A stretch of 64,000 nucleotides of DNA from JBKBII01 sp046299415 (GCA_046299415.1 JBKBII010000007.1:113786-177785), one strand, 5' to 3'. Positions 8,129-18,340 are shown, counted from the stretch's first letter. The notes: generated by a model not told the origin, from the sequence alone. Program-made: numbers and translations.

Positions 8129-10180
8129 ATGTCAGAAACGTTGCCCGTACCTCCTGATTCATCGTCGACCGGTGCCTCCGCGCGTGTGCGTTCAACCTCG
8201 GATCAACGCGTGAGCTTCGGGCGCGTGGCGCTCGAGTTCCTCGGCTCAATGAATTTGGCCATTACTCTGCTTTTGGCGCTGGCGATCGCTTCGGTCATCG
8301 GAACGGTTCTGGTTCAAAACCAGCCCTATACCGAGTATCTCATCCAGTTCGGTCCTTTCTGGCACGAGATCTTCGCCGATCTGGCTTTGTATCAGGTTTA
8401 CGGAGCGACGTGGTTCATCGTGGTGTTGTCGTTCCTCGTGCTATCGACGTCGGTCTGTGTCGTGCGCAACTACTCAGGCGTGATGCGGGACGTCAGTAGG
8501 CTCAACACACGTGTGCGGGAAAAGTCGCTCCGCGCGTTCACGCACTCGCACAGTTTTGTCGATCATGTCCAGCGCAGTGAACGGGTTGAGCACGCCGAAC
8601 GGGTGTTGCGAGCACAAGGCTATCGGGTGCGCGCTGAACAGAGCGATGGCGCAACGGTCTTGGCAGCGAGCAAGGGCGGGGCCAATCGCTGGGGATACCT
8701 GTTGACCCACATCGGGATCGTCGTGATCTGTGTTGGCGCGATGATCGACGGCGCGATCTGGTTGAAGGCCAAGGAGGCATTCGGCGCACTGGAGATCGAG
8801 ACGCGCAACATTCCAGCGTCTCAAGTTCCTGAAATCTCTCGGCTCGGTGCATGGAATCCTGCTTTTCGGGGATCCGTCGAGATTCCGGAAGGCTCGTCTG
8901 CCGGTGTGGTGTTTCTGCCACGTCGTGAAGGCTACTTCGTCCAAGAACTCCCGTTTCGCGTCGAGGTTGAGGCGTTCCGCATCCAGCGGCATCCTAACGG
9001 CATGCCGCGCAGCTATGAAAGCGACCTCGTAATTTATGATCCAACGCTCGACGAGCCACTTCGTCAAACAATCGAGGTCAACCATCCGCTCGTTCATCGG
9101 GGTACTGCGATCTACCAAGCCAGCTTCGCGGATGGTGGTTCGCGACTCACTCTCGACGCTGTGCCGTTGGGCGCAGAGGCTTTGAGGAGCCTCGAGGTCC
9201 CGGGCCGGGTGTTCGATATTCTTGAAATTCCAAGCCCTGACGGTCGCGTCCGAACACTCGAACTGAATGACTTTCAGTTGGAAAACGTCGTGCCGTTTGA
9301 GGACGAGGCAACCGGGCGTCGAACCCGTCAGATGGGTCCGTCGTTCGATTTCCGTCTGGTCGATGAGACCGGTCAGGGCATGTACTACCGCAACTACATG
9401 TCGCCCCTGGTGCAGGAAGGCGCATTGTATTTTTTGAGTGGAGTGCGAGAGTCCCCCACCGACGAATTCCGCTACCTGTTTTTGCCGGCGGATGACCGCG
9501 GGACGCTGGATCGCTACCGCACCTTGTTGGCGATGTTGCATCAACGCCCAATACTTGAGCGCATCGCGGCTAATCACGTGCAACAAACCTCGAACTTGCT
9601 GCCGGGCGATCCGCAGCGCGACGTCATCGAGCGAACGATCGTAGAACTGATGAGCCTATTCGCGCGCGGCGGCTACGCGGCCGTCGCTGAACATGTCGAA
9701 GCTCGGGTGCCCGCGGGCGATGAGCAGGGCCGCGTGGCCGAGGTGCTCGCAAATCTGCTCCACTCAGGCCTCCAGTCGCTTTACGTCGCCATCCTCGATG
9801 AGGAGGGCGTTACGGAGATCGGGCCAGCCCAGCAACGTTTTCTGGAGGATGCGATTTCAGCGATCAATGCTCAGCAGCACTATGACTCGCCGTACTTCTT
9901 CATGCTGACCGATTTTGATCACCTGCAAGCGTCCGGCTTGCAAATCGCGCGTGCACCGGGCCAGAACATCGTCTACTTTGGGTCGCTGATTCTGATTATC
10001 GGAATTTTCCTGATGTTCTACGTGTCGTACCGTCGGGTGTGGGTCATGGCTCGCGATTCAGACGGCCATGACGGGGTGTCGGTGGTCGTTGCTGGTACGG
10101 CCAATCGGAAAAAAGATGAATTTGATGAAGAATTCGGCCGTCTAACCCAGTGGGTCGAAGAGACGCCTAAAAACCGCTAG
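8129..10180 (+). CDS. resB: ResB/Ccs1 cytochrome c biogenesis protein
   Basis: Membrane half of the System II (Ccs) haem delivery and attachment machinery that matures periplasmic c-type cytochromes. The 683-aa protein begins with the family block LEFLGSMNLAITLLLALAIAS, includes VLVQNQPYTEYLIQFGPFW and a second hydrophobic segment, and has a third segment near residue 190. A large periplasmic domain follows, then a final membrane helix (about residues 615-635, NIVYFGSLILIIGIFLMFYV). It is followed by ccsA in the same orientation, as expected for the partner subunit. Use of System II rather than CcmA-H is notable for a gammaproteobacterium but known in several sulfur oxidisers and in betaproteobacteria. 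Confidence 0.96.
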   Translation: MSETLPVPPDSSSTGASARVRSTSDQRVSFGRVALEFLGSMNLAITLLLALAIASVIGTVLVQNQPYTEYLIQFGPFWHEIFADLALYQVYGATWFIVVLSFLVLSTSVCVVRNYSGVMRDVSRLNTRVREKSLRAFTHSHSFVDHVQRSERVEHAERVLRAQGYRVRAEQSDGATVLAASKGGANRWGYLLTHIGIVVICVGAMIDGAIWLKAKEAFGALEIETRNIPASQVPEISRLGAWNPAFRGSVEIPEGSSAGVVFLPRREGYFVQELPFRVEVEAFRIQRHPNGMPRSYESDLVIYDPTLDEPLRQTIEVNHPLVHRGTAIYQASFADGGSRLTLDAVPLGAEALRSLEVPGRVFDILEIPSPDGRVRTLELNDFQLENVVPFEDEATGRRTRQMGPSFDFRLVDETGQGMYYRNYMSPLVQEGALYFLSGVRESPTDEFRYLFLPADDRGTLDRYRTLLAMLHQRPILERIAANHVQQTSNLLPGDPQRDVIERTIVELMSLFARGGYAAVAEHVEARVPAGDEQGRVAEVLANLLHSGLQSLYVAILDEEGVTEIGPAQQRFLEDAISAINAQQHYDSPYFFMLTDFDHLQASGLQIARAPGQNIVYFGSLILIIGIFLMFYVSYRRVWVMARDSDGHDGVSVVVAGTANRKKDEFDEEFGRLTQWVEETPKNR

Positions 10181-10393
10181 AGCCGGCGTCTTCCATCGGT
10201 TCAAACCTTCGGTCGAATCACGGCGATGAGAGTCGATCGCTGACAACTGGGCCTCTGGTCAGACGGATGTGCCCTGGTGATTTTTTAGGGTCGTGTCATT
10301 GATGCGTCCCGTCGGTCGTGAAGTTGGAATGCGGAGTCGTTGGGCGGACACGACGCTTTCGTGCGCTTGTGACGGCCCTTGGGAGGGGTGGAA

Positions 10394-11566
10394 ATGTCGG
10401 TACCGCAAGAGGCAATGAGTTTCGAGCGCACATCGTTGTGGCGCCGGCTCAGTATCGGTGATTGGTTGTACGCGGCCGCCGTTGTTTCGGGCACGCTCTA
10501 TGTGTTGGCACTTTACGGTGATCGCCTTGATCGATATGAGATCGGAACGCTGCTGTTGGTTGCAGGCGCTGGTGTGTGGCTAGGCTGGTACTGGAAAAGC
10601 TGGCGCCCTTTCGCGGCGATTGTCGCGACGCTATCGCTGTTTGGCGTTTGGCTCTACGGCAATTCGCTCGACAATGCCAGCAACTTCTGGCTGAACTACA
10701 TCGGTGGCGGTCAAGCCGGCGCGATGTGGATGATCGTTTTCTTTTACTTCGCGACGGTCATCTACTTGGTCGGGTTGTTTACCCGTTCCGACTTCCCTTC
10801 GAGGGTGGGGACAGCGTTCGCATGGATCGCGTCAGGTTCCGGCCTGATGGCGCTGTTGGTACGCTGGCGTGAGACGTGGCTAAACCCTGAGCTCGCGCAT
10901 GGATACGTGCCTGTCGCGAACCTCTACGAAGTTTTCATACTGTTTTGTGTCATGACCGGGCTGATGTACTTGTACTACGAACAGCGCGTGAACAGTCGCA
11001 CGATGGGCGGGTTTGTGATGCTGATCATCGCTGCGGCGGCCACTTTCCTCGTCTGGTACACAGCGACACGCGAAGCGCACGTGATCGAGCCATTGGTTCC
11101 TGCACTGAATTCGTGGTGGATGAAGGTTCATGTCCCAGCCAATTTCGTTGGCTACGGTGGTTTCGCGATCGCGGCCATGCTCGGGGTTGCGTTTTTGCTA
11201 CGGCATCGGTTTGAAAGGACCCATCCTGAGGCCACGTTTACCGAGCGCCTTCCGAGCGCGGACGCGCTTGACTCGGTGATGTACAAGTCGATCGCGATCG
11301 GCTTCGCATTCTTTACGATCGCGACCGTGCTCGGCGCCATGTGGGCAGCCGAGGCCTGGGGGGGCTACTGGTCCTGGGACCCGAAAGAAACCTGGGCGCT
11401 GATCGTGTGGCTCAACTATGCGGCTTGGTTGCACATGCGGTTTACCAAGGGCTGGCGCGGGCCCGCGATGGCTTGGTGGGCGATCATTGGTCTTGGTCTG
11501 ACGACGTTTGCCTTTATCGGCGTGAACATGTTTCTGTCGGGCTTGCATTCATACGGTGAGCTATAA
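10394..11566 (+). CDS. ccsA: CcsA/ResC haem transporter of cytochrome c biogenesis
   Basis: Polytopic partner of ResB that carries haem across the inner membrane and presents it for attachment. The 390-aa sequence is hydrophobic throughout and carries the diagnostic tryptophan-rich haem-binding WWD domain, WGGYWSWDPKETWALIVWLNY, near residue 325. Conserved histidines flank this domain (KVHVPANFVGYGGF and WLHMRF). The start is placed at ATG 10394, behind a GGGAGGGG ribosome binding site; a TTG 15 bases upstream would include that site within the coding sequence. The dsbA-like gene follows after a few bases, so resB-ccsA-dsbA may form one functional group for thiol and haem chemistry in the periplasm. 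Confidence 0.96.
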   Translation: MSVPQEAMSFERTSLWRRLSIGDWLYAAAVVSGTLYVLALYGDRLDRYEIGTLLLVAGAGVWLGWYWKSWRPFAAIVATLSLFGVWLYGNSLDNASNFWLNYIGGGQAGAMWMIVFFYFATVIYLVGLFTRSDFPSRVGTAFAWIASGSGLMALLVRWRETWLNPELAHGYVPVANLYEVFILFCVMTGLMYLYYEQRVNSRTMGGFVMLIIAAAATFLVWYTATREAHVIEPLVPALNSWWMKVHVPANFVGYGGFAIAAMLGVAFLLRHRFERTHPEATFTERLPSADALDSVMYKSIAIGFAFFTIATVLGAMWAAEAWGGYWSWDPKETWALIVWLNYAAWLHMRFTKGWRGPAMAWWAIIGLGLTTFAFIGVNMFLSGLHSYGEL

Positions 11567-11575
11567 GGAGGCGTG

Positions 11576-12430
11576 ATGATTCAACGACCGACCGACAAAC
11601 TCTTGTCCCCGATCGAGTCTCCGGTCACCCCGTTGGTTCCAGACTCGACAGTCGTAGGTGTCCAGCCGCGGTCCGTCGAACAGGCTACATCCGAAGCCAC
11701 AACGCAGGTTTTGAGTCGCGTTGGCAGTGGACTCAGTCACGCAGTATCAAGGCGTCGTTTGTTGACCGGTCTGGCGCTCGGGCCGATCGCTCTACTCGCG
11801 GCGAGCGCCTTGTCATCGCGGGCGCAGGCGGCGGCTGGTCACGCCATCAAGGTTCCGGGATTCGACGAAGGCATCGACTTTTTGACGGTGGGCCAGCCTA
11901 GTCAGGCCGCTATCGACGGTGACCGCATTGAAGTGGTTGAGGTGTTCTGGTATGGATGCCCGCACTGTAACGCTTTTCAACCGACCGTTGGTCCGTGGAT
12001 CGACTCGCTCGACGACGACGTCGCGTTTCGCCACTTGCCCGCGCCGTTCAATCCGATGTGGGCACTGCACGCGCGGGCTTACTATGCGGCCAAAAATCTG
12101 GGCATTGAATCGGAGTTTCATTCAGCTTTTTTTGCCGCCATTCACGATCAGCAGCGTAATCTGAACAACGCCTCGGCGATCGCGCGATTCGCCACGGTGT
12201 TCGGTGTGACCCGTGAAGACTTCCAGACTGCCATGACGACCGAGGCCGTCGATGCCCAGATCGAAGCGGATCTCGCGAACCTACGCGTTTGGCGGGTCGA
12301 CGGTGTACCGAGCTTGGTCGTCGACGGTCGCTTCCTGATCGGTGCGGGCATGGCCGGATCGCACGCACGGATGATTGAGATCGCGGACGCGCTGATCAGC
12401 GCCGTGCGACAACAGCGATCTGCGTCTTGA
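11576..12430 (+). CDS. dsbA: DsbA-like thiol:disulfide interchange protein
   Basis: Periplasmic thioredoxin-fold oxidant that introduces disulfides into exported proteins. The active site is FWYGCPHCNAF, with Cys128 and Cys131; CPHC is the classic DsbA dipeptide variant. The cis-proline loop is in VDGVPSLVVDG. The 284-aa precursor has a long N-terminus of about 60 residues, then SRRRLLTGLALGPIALLA, a twin-arginine-like signal that is unusual for DsbA, which normally uses SRP/Sec. The ribosome binding site AAGGAGG overlaps the end of ccsA. A GTG 3 bases upstream is an alternative start. In Pseudomonas dsbA also sits beside the cytochrome c4 gene. Confidence 0.95.
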   Translation: MIQRPTDKLLSPIESPVTPLVPDSTVVGVQPRSVEQATSEATTQVLSRVGSGLSHAVSRRRLLTGLALGPIALLAASALSSRAQAAAGHAIKVPGFDEGIDFLTVGQPSQAAIDGDRIEVVEVFWYGCPHCNAFQPTVGPWIDSLDDDVAFRHLPAPFNPMWALHARAYYAAKNLGIESEFHSAFFAAIHDQQRNLNNASAIARFATVFGVTREDFQTAMTTEAVDAQIEADLANLRVWRVDGVPSLVVDGRFLIGAGMAGSHARMIEIADALISAVRQQRSAS

Positions 12431-13104
12431 AGCCTAGGCCCGCGGGTTCGTGTTGTCCGCGCTCCGCGAATACAGTTCCCAGCTCCAAGCATTGAGGGCG
12501 TTCGTCTCAGCTCACGGTATCGATTGACCGCACCATGGCAATGGGCCAGAAATCAAGAGCCCCGGGCGATGTCTGCGTCCGCGCAGCCCCGCGTGCGAAA
12601 GCAGGCCGTTCGAGTTTATGTCGGGTTTGGGTCACGCGCGTACGCGCCCGGCGTGAGTTCACCACCTTCGTCGTCGTCGATAGGTCTAGTTGGGCGATCT
12701 GCTAAGCGGCCGATCATCAGTGACTCGCTCCCCCGGGGTTGTCTCGACGCGCTTGCTCGGGCTTATTCGGCGCATCGGGTGACGGTCATAAGTCATGGTC
12801 GGCGATGGGGCCGCCGACTTTGATGGGTCCGGGATCTCTCTCTGAGTGAATCTGCTTACGATCGTTCGTGTGGCCGATTCGGCGTTCCATTGACCGCGTA
12901 GACGGCGGTCAAGAACGGTCGCTGGGTTCAGTCTCGGAGATCAGACACAATCTTGGCGAGGTTCTGGCCCAGCGAGCCAGGATGCGCGCACCTCTAATCA
13001 CGGCTTTGATTGAGTAAATTTGTATTTCAACCGAATGCCAGGCGGCTTTTGGCCGCCATTGATGGTGACGTTGGGTCGCCGCACCCATATCCAAGGAGCA
13101 AATC
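12431..13104. other. Intergenic region before the acetolactate-synthase-like gene
   Basis: No supported gene in 674 bases. A GGCGGC/GCCGCC hairpin (13041-13057) lies in the probable leader of the next gene but has no T-tract. AAGGAG at 13093-13098 is that gene's ribosome binding site. Confidence 0.45.
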
Positions 13105-14745
13105 GTGAGTTCACGCACAGCCGCCGACGCCCTCGTCGAAAGTCTCGAATGCGAAGGTGTTGAACGGATTTTCGGCCTGCCGGGCGAGGAGAACATGCCC
13201 GTACTCGACCGATTGCTGGGCTCCCCGATTGACTTTGTTACGACCCGTCACGAGCAGGGCGCAGCCTTCATGGCGGACGTCCACGGTCGTTTGACGGGTC
13301 GTGCGGGTGTCTGCCTCGCGACGCTCGGCCCGGGTGCGACGAATCTGTTGACGGGCGTCGCGGACGCCAATATGGACCACGCGCCCGTCGTTGCCCTCGC
13401 GGGGCAGGCGGCTTCGACGCGACTGCACAAGGAGTCTCATCAGGTTCTGGATCTGCAAAACCTTTTCGAACCGGTAACGAAGTTTTCATCACGCGTCGTG
13501 GCGCCGGAGACCGTGCCGGAGGTCGTGCGCCGCGCTTTCCGAAAAGCAGAGGCGGTCAAGCCCGGCGCCAGCTTCATCGAGTTGCCGGAGAATTTGATGA
13601 AGATGGGCTGTGATACTCCCACGTTGGCTCCGCATGCGATCGCTATGCAGGTGGCTGCAGATGATGCACTCGATGCTGTAGCGAAGCGTATCAAACACGC
13701 TCGTCGCCCTTTGGTTCTCGCCGGTAATGGCGTCGTACGGGCTCGTGCAGCCGAAGCGTTGGCAGGCTTTGCTCGTGCGTGGAATTTGCCCGTAGCCAAT
13801 ACCTTTATGGCGAAAGGCGTGATTCCGTTCCGCGATACTCTGGCGCTCGGGTCTATCGGTCTGCAAAGTCAGGACTTCGTCAATTTCGGCTTTGATCGCT
13901 CTGATCTGATTATCTGCGTCGGCTACGACCTTGTGGAATACCCACCGCGCTTATGGAACCCCGATGGTGCTCGGCCGGTGATCCACATTGACGAGGAGTC
14001 GGCCGAAATCGACCAGTACTATCGCGTCTGTGATGAACTCGTCGGCGACCTCGCTTTTTCCCTTGCGGAGCTAACGGCACGCGCGGATCCGCGCGAAGAC
14101 TGGCAGGTGGGGCGACTGCGCCAGCAGCTTATCGACGACATGAACGAGCACGCTGCGGATACGTCCGTACCGCTCAAGCCGCAGAAATTGATCTGGGATC
14201 TGCGTACAGCGGCCAAGCTCGACGCAGTCATGATTACCGACGTCGGCGCTCATAAGTTGTGGATGGCACGCATGTTCCGCTGTGAGCAGCCGAATACCTG
14301 CCTGATCTCGAATGGATTTGCGTCAATGGGCATTGCCTTGCCGGGCGCAATCGCGGCCTGCCTCGTGCATCCCGGGCGGGAGGTGGTGGCGGTCACGGGA
14401 GACGCAGGCTTTCTAATGAACGTGCAGGAGTTGGAAACGGCCGTTCGCCTTGGCTTGTCGTTTGTCGTGCTGATTTGGAACGATTCGGCTTATGGTTTGA
14501 TCGAGTGGAAGCAGCAGCGGGAATACGGCCGTGAGGCTTTTGCGAGGTTCGGTAATCCCGATTTTGTTCGGCTGGCTGAAGCGTTTGGTGCAACCGGCGT
14601 TCGCATTGAGGGCGGCGATTCGCTTGAAAAGGCGCTGACCGAAGCGTTTTCTCGCGACGGCATCACAGTCATCGATTGTCCGGTGGACTATTCGGAGAAT
14701 CTTCGCCTGACGGAGCGATTGGGCGAGCTCGTTTGCCCGTTCTAA
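13105..14745 (+). CDS. ThDP-dependent acetolactate synthase large-subunit-like enzyme
   Basis: The 546-aa protein has the three-domain ThDP layout. The N-terminal Pyr domain contains the activating glutamate in TRHEQGAAFMADVHGR and the ATLGPGATNLLTG loop. A central domain follows, then a C-terminal PP domain with the ThDP/Mg motif starting GDAGFLMNVQELE near residue 432 and WNDSAYGLIEWKQ. These match acetolactate synthases of the AlsS/IlvB group, which condense two pyruvates. No small regulatory subunit gene (ilvN) is adjacent, which favours a catabolic or stand-alone enzyme over branched-chain biosynthesis. Substrate cannot be settled here; a related decarboxylase or oxidase is possible. It starts at GTG, 6 bases after AAGGAG. 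Confidence 0.88.
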   Translation: MSSRTAADALVESLECEGVERIFGLPGEENMPVLDRLLGSPIDFVTTRHEQGAAFMADVHGRLTGRAGVCLATLGPGATNLLTGVADANMDHAPVVALAGQAASTRLHKESHQVLDLQNLFEPVTKFSSRVVAPETVPEVVRRAFRKAEAVKPGASFIELPENLMKMGCDTPTLAPHAIAMQVAADDALDAVAKRIKHARRPLVLAGNGVVRARAAEALAGFARAWNLPVANTFMAKGVIPFRDTLALGSIGLQSQDFVNFGFDRSDLIICVGYDLVEYPPRLWNPDGARPVIHIDEESAEIDQYYRVCDELVGDLAFSLAELTARADPREDWQVGRLRQQLIDDMNEHAADTSVPLKPQKLIWDLRTAAKLDAVMITDVGAHKLWMARMFRCEQPNTCLISNGFASMGIALPGAIAACLVHPGREVVAVTGDAGFLMNVQELETAVRLGLSFVVLIWNDSAYGLIEWKQQREYGREAFARFGNPDFVRLAEAFGATGVRIEGGDSLEKALTEAFSRDGITVIDCPVDYSENLRLTERLGELVCPF

Positions 14746-15854
14746 ATGAATCGGCCCTACGGTATCCGTCTCGCCTCCGGCGCAGATGCATTGCGACTCG
14801 CTCGTGTGGGACCTCAACTGGGCCGAGTCGCTTTAGCTTCGCAGCGGGATGAGACCCACCTAAGGAAAGTGGATACCCCGTTCGCGAATGCGCGCCCGTT
14901 GGACGGGCGTCGATCGTAAAAAGTGTTTTGGATACTCCTCCAAAACTAAATCTGGGCGCCAACGCCGCGCTGGGACACTGGCGCAGCAGCTCAGCTCGGC
15001 GCCGAATTCAACGCGTTTCTCAGTGCCGCTGGTTCATCAGATTGAACCCCAAATCAGGCCCGATGCTCGAAGTTGCCAGGAGGTCTCCGACGTCTGGCCC
15101 GATGGCACGTGCTGTGTATTCATCGGCGATCGTCACCCGGCTACGAAGCACACTTCTCGTATTGGTCCGCGAGCAACGAGTTCCAGTCAGCCACCCCTGC
15201 GTCATACCGAGGTACACCACTGACTCGCCAAAGTCTCGCTGGTGCGCCGCGTAACACGCCAGAATCGCGCACAGCGAAACCGATCCAGCGAAAAACGCCA
15301 CTCTTGCGGCGCTTCAGCGACAAATGCAGGTCTGCGTTTAAACTGTGAGATGACACGGACGAAGTCAGTGCGCGCGTTCATGCGAGCCGTCAAGGAATCC
15401 TCGCCCGCGTCATCAGCCGCTGCGCAGGTTCAGACCGGGTGCTTGCGGCGTCGGTTTCGTAGACGTCCTTGTCTCGCGAACGCCTGATTATCGTTGTCGA
15501 ATCGTCGAAGAGACCAAGTCGCAAAACCATGCTGCGAAAAATTCGATGTGAATTCGGAGTTGCGCCTTCTTCGCCGGCTCTGTGCTGCGAACCGGTGCGA
15601 GCGTGGCAGGCCGAGGGTCTCGCCGAGAAAGACACGTGGCGCGACGCGACGCTCGCGATTCTGCAAGCGATCGCCCGTACACCCGGGAACCGGGATCGAA
15701 GAAGACGCTTTGCCCAAGAGTCCATCGACGTATCGGATTTGAAAGCGCCCTACGATACGGACAGGCCCTTGCTGATCAAAGAAAAGCTTGATCACGAGTT
15801 CTCGCCGCCGTGCGCGTGGCGGCATTCGTTGTCGAAGCAGGCGGCGTATCGGCG
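14746..15854. other. Long region without a recognised gene
   Basis: About 1.1 kb with several short overlapping frames on both strands. The longest, on the minus strand around 15.4-16.0 kb, overlaps the next gene and has an Arg-rich translation with no family resemblance. No tRNA, terminator or repeat was recognised. It may be decayed coding sequence. Confidence 0.45.
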
Positions 15855-16733
15855 ATGCTGAACGTCGATTCGCTTGATGGCCGCAACGGGCCAAATATCG
15901 ATGAACCATGTTCGACCGTGTCTTCGGGTGAGCCAATTCTGTCTGCCGGCGACCGTTTTCGGGTGCTGAGTTACAACGTGCACGTCGGCATCGCGACCAC
16001 CAATCTTGCCCACTACTTACGCTCGACATGGAAGCATGTTCTTCCGTTCAATGGACGTCGTGCGAACCTTGATCGAATCGCTGATTTCATCGCTGGATTC
16101 GACGTTGTGGGGTTGCAGGAGGTCGATGCCGGAAGTTTGCGCTGCAATTTCGATATTCCTGGACGACTTTCGGAGCGTGGTGGCTTCCCCTTTCGATACA
16201 CGCGGATCAATCGTGATCTCGGGTACGCTCGCCACGCGATGGCGCTGTTGTCCCGGCGAGCGCCACACAACGTCGTGATGCATCGGTTGCCCGGCGCGAT
16301 TCCGGGTCGCGGATCGATCGAGGCGCAGTTTCGGTTGGCAAACGGAGGCACTCTCGGTGTTTTTATCGTTCATTTGGCGTTGTCGCCACGCGCGCGCGCT
16401 GGCCAGCTGGCGTATTTGGCCGAGGCCGCGAACGCTCATGATCGAGCGGTCGTGCTGGGCGATTTCAACTGTCAGCCTAAATCGTCCGAATTCAAGCAAT
16501 TTTTGAATATGACGGGATTATTGCCGGCTGGCCCGACGGTGGCGACCTACCCGGCCTGGGCGCCGCGTGCGGCGCTAGATCACATTTTGGCGTCACCGCA
16601 GCTGGCTGCGGGATTGCACCGCGCCTATCCAATCAAGCTTTCTGATCACTTGCCGATTGGCGTGGAATTGTGTGTTGATGACGCGATCTCGCCGCCAGAG
16701 CCACGGAGCGAGAACCGATCACGGCGATCTTGA
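15855..16733 (+). CDS. Endonuclease/exonuclease/phosphatase (EEP) family protein
   Basis: Metal-dependent phosphoesterase of the DNase I-like superfamily. Motifs occur in the expected order: VLSYNVHVG (catalytic Asn), VVGLQEVD (metal-binding Glu), VLGDFNCQP (Asp and Asn), LDHILAS and the C-terminal SDHLPIGVEL (catalytic His). The ATG at 15855 gives 292 aa; the open frame extends 45 bases upstream to a GTG. No signal peptide is evident, so it is probably cytoplasmic. An EEP gene in the same place, between dsbA and a GGDEF gene, is known in Pseudomonas, so this is an ancestral neighbourhood. The substrate (DNA, phospholipid or phosphoinositide-like) cannot be told from sequence. Confidence 0.9.
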   Translation: MLNVDSLDGRNGPNIDEPCSTVSSGEPILSAGDRFRVLSYNVHVGIATTNLAHYLRSTWKHVLPFNGRRANLDRIADFIAGFDVVGLQEVDAGSLRCNFDIPGRLSERGGFPFRYTRINRDLGYARHAMALLSRRAPHNVVMHRLPGAIPGRGSIEAQFRLANGGTLGVFIVHLALSPRARAGQLAYLAEAANAHDRAVVLGDFNCQPKSSEFKQFLNMTGLLPAGPTVATYPAWAPRAALDHILASPQLAAGLHRAYPIKLSDHLPIGVELCVDDAISPPEPRSENRSRRS

Positions 16734-16954
16734 CTGAGCCGAGTCGCGATCGACCGAGGCCTCTCGATAGATCTATCTTGTTCGGCGTTTGCAGTGAGAG
16801 CCCATCAAGGCTGTCCGATGGCATAAGGGCAACCCTCAAGAGGGCCGCGAGCAGGGTGTAGCGCGAGGTGCCTGGAGCGAGCGCCGCGCGACGCAGTAAT
16901 CGATTCAAAGTCTTCCAGGTATAAGGTGATGCACGTCAACGAGCGGGTCATCGC

Positions 16955-18232
16955 ATGAATAAGGACGCCGAACTGCGCAGCACCATCTTAGAGCTGGATC
17001 GTGACTTGAGCCGCTCGCGCGACGAGGCGCGAGCGCTGCGACGCCTGGCGCTTCGCGCGTTGGCGCTGGCGGGTGCGCATATTCCGGACCTCAGAAGTGT
17101 TCGAAACGAAGTTGAGGCAAGCCTCGATTCAGACTCGATCGATCTGGCCGCCCTCGATCGCGCAACGGGCCAACTAACCGACTTTGTCCGCCGCGCGCCA
17201 CCCGCGGATGGTGGAACGGCCGTCGATGCGCGTTGGTTTCAGGGCTTGCACCGTTTTCCTGCGCTGAGCGAGGCGCTTGCCGAGCTCGAGGCTCTATTGC
17301 AGGAGCCGCGACTTGATGCCCAGCGGCTGGTGCGTCAGCTCGATCTAACGTTCGATCAGCTGCACACCGATTGTCAGCGCGCTGAAAATGAACGGGCTCG
17401 CTTGGCGGAGCTGGTCGGCAACGTGTGGTCGAAAATCGAAACCGTCACGGCTGCATTAACCGGCGATGAGACTGTCACCGATGCTGCGCGCAATCGTCTG
17501 CAATCGTTTGGGGATGCGATTTCAATTGACATCGCCGATCTGCGTGGGGAAGTCGTCGAGCTTTCGGATGTCGAGAGTCTGAGGCGTTCGATTCTGGGCG
17601 GTCTCGATCGGATCACCGATCGCATTCAACATTTCCGTGATGTTCACGAGGCCGAGTTGCTCGCCGCGCTGGAGCGCAACCGTGGTATGCGCGGCGAGCT
17701 CCAGCAGTTGCACGGCACAGTGCAGGCGCTGACTGATGACCTCGCCCGCGCCGAGGCGGCGGCACAAACCGATGCGCTGACAGGTTTGCCCAATCGTCAT
17801 GCACTTGAGCGCGCGTTCCGCCAATTGAGCGAGCATCCCGGTCCGAATCACGTCGCGGTGTTCGACGTCGACCATTTCAAGAGCGTTAACGATCGATATG
17901 GGCATTCAGCAGGCGACAAGATCCTGCAGGTGATCGCCAAGCTGCTCGCTCGAACCTTTCCTTCACCACATTTCGTCGCACGGTACGGTGGTGAGGAGTT
18001 CGTCGTGTTGGTGCGAGGCGATGCTGAAGAGGCTGCCAGAATGTGCGACGCAGCGCGCCAGGCTGTCGAGTCGCTGGTGGTGCGGAATCGCGGCGAACGG
18101 GTGCAGCTGACGATTTCGGTCGGGTTAGCGGAAGCGCCGGCACGAGTCGAGGGTCATGAGGCGTTCAAACGCGCCGACCGCGCACTGTATTCTGCAAAGG
18201 CTTCAGGTCGTAATCGGTTGGTTCAGGCCTGA
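16955..18232 (+). CDS. Diguanylate cyclase (GGDEF domain)
   Basis: Makes cyclic di-GMP from two GTP. The C-terminal GGDEF domain (about residues 265-425) has DALTGLPNRHAL, the metal-binding DVDHFKSVNDRYGHSAGD and an intact RYGGEEFV signature at about residue 345, so it should be catalytically active. The positions of the RxxD inhibitory I-site are occupied by Pro and His (PSPHFVARY), so product feedback inhibition is probably missing. The N-terminal 260 residues have no membrane helices and are rich in Glu, Arg, Leu and Asp heptad-like stretches, suggesting a helical or coiled-coil sensory region. The protein is cytosolic and the input signal is unknown. A GGDEF gene follows the EEP gene in Pseudomonas too. 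Confidence 0.95.
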   Translation: MNKDAELRSTILELDRDLSRSRDEARALRRLALRALALAGAHIPDLRSVRNEVEASLDSDSIDLAALDRATGQLTDFVRRAPPADGGTAVDARWFQGLHRFPALSEALAELEALLQEPRLDAQRLVRQLDLTFDQLHTDCQRAENERARLAELVGNVWSKIETVTAALTGDETVTDAARNRLQSFGDAISIDIADLRGEVVELSDVESLRRSILGGLDRITDRIQHFRDVHEAELLAALERNRGMRGELQQLHGTVQALTDDLARAEAAAQTDALTGLPNRHALERAFRQLSEHPGPNHVAVFDVDHFKSVNDRYGHSAGDKILQVIAKLLARTFPSPHFVARYGGEEFVVLVRGDAEEAARMCDAARQAVESLVVRNRGERVQLTISVGLAEAPARVEGHEAFKRADRALYSAKASGRNRLVQA

Positions 18233-18340
18233 ACGGTCGCGACGTTCGCTGGAAGTGGGCATGGGCTCGGGTCATGCCGATGGTCTCGTCCGGCGTCGCT
18301 CGCACTTTGCAGGTTTGTACGTAACAGGAATGGAGGCACG

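Noticed and set aside
8474..9586. 370-codon minus-strand frame inside resB
   Set aside because: Lies wholly opposite a strongly conserved ResB coding sequence; GC-driven shadow.
12524..12823. 99-codon plus-strand frame before the acetolactate-synthase-like gene
   Set aside because: Low-complexity Ser/Arg/Pro translation, no start signal or recognisable similarity.
13041..13057. GGCGGC/GCCGCC hairpin as a terminator
   Set aside because: No T-tract follows, and it lies just upstream of a gene on the same strand.
15430..16029. 199-codon minus-strand frame in the long gap
   Set aside because: Overlaps the start of the EEP gene, Arg/Ser-rich, no known domain.
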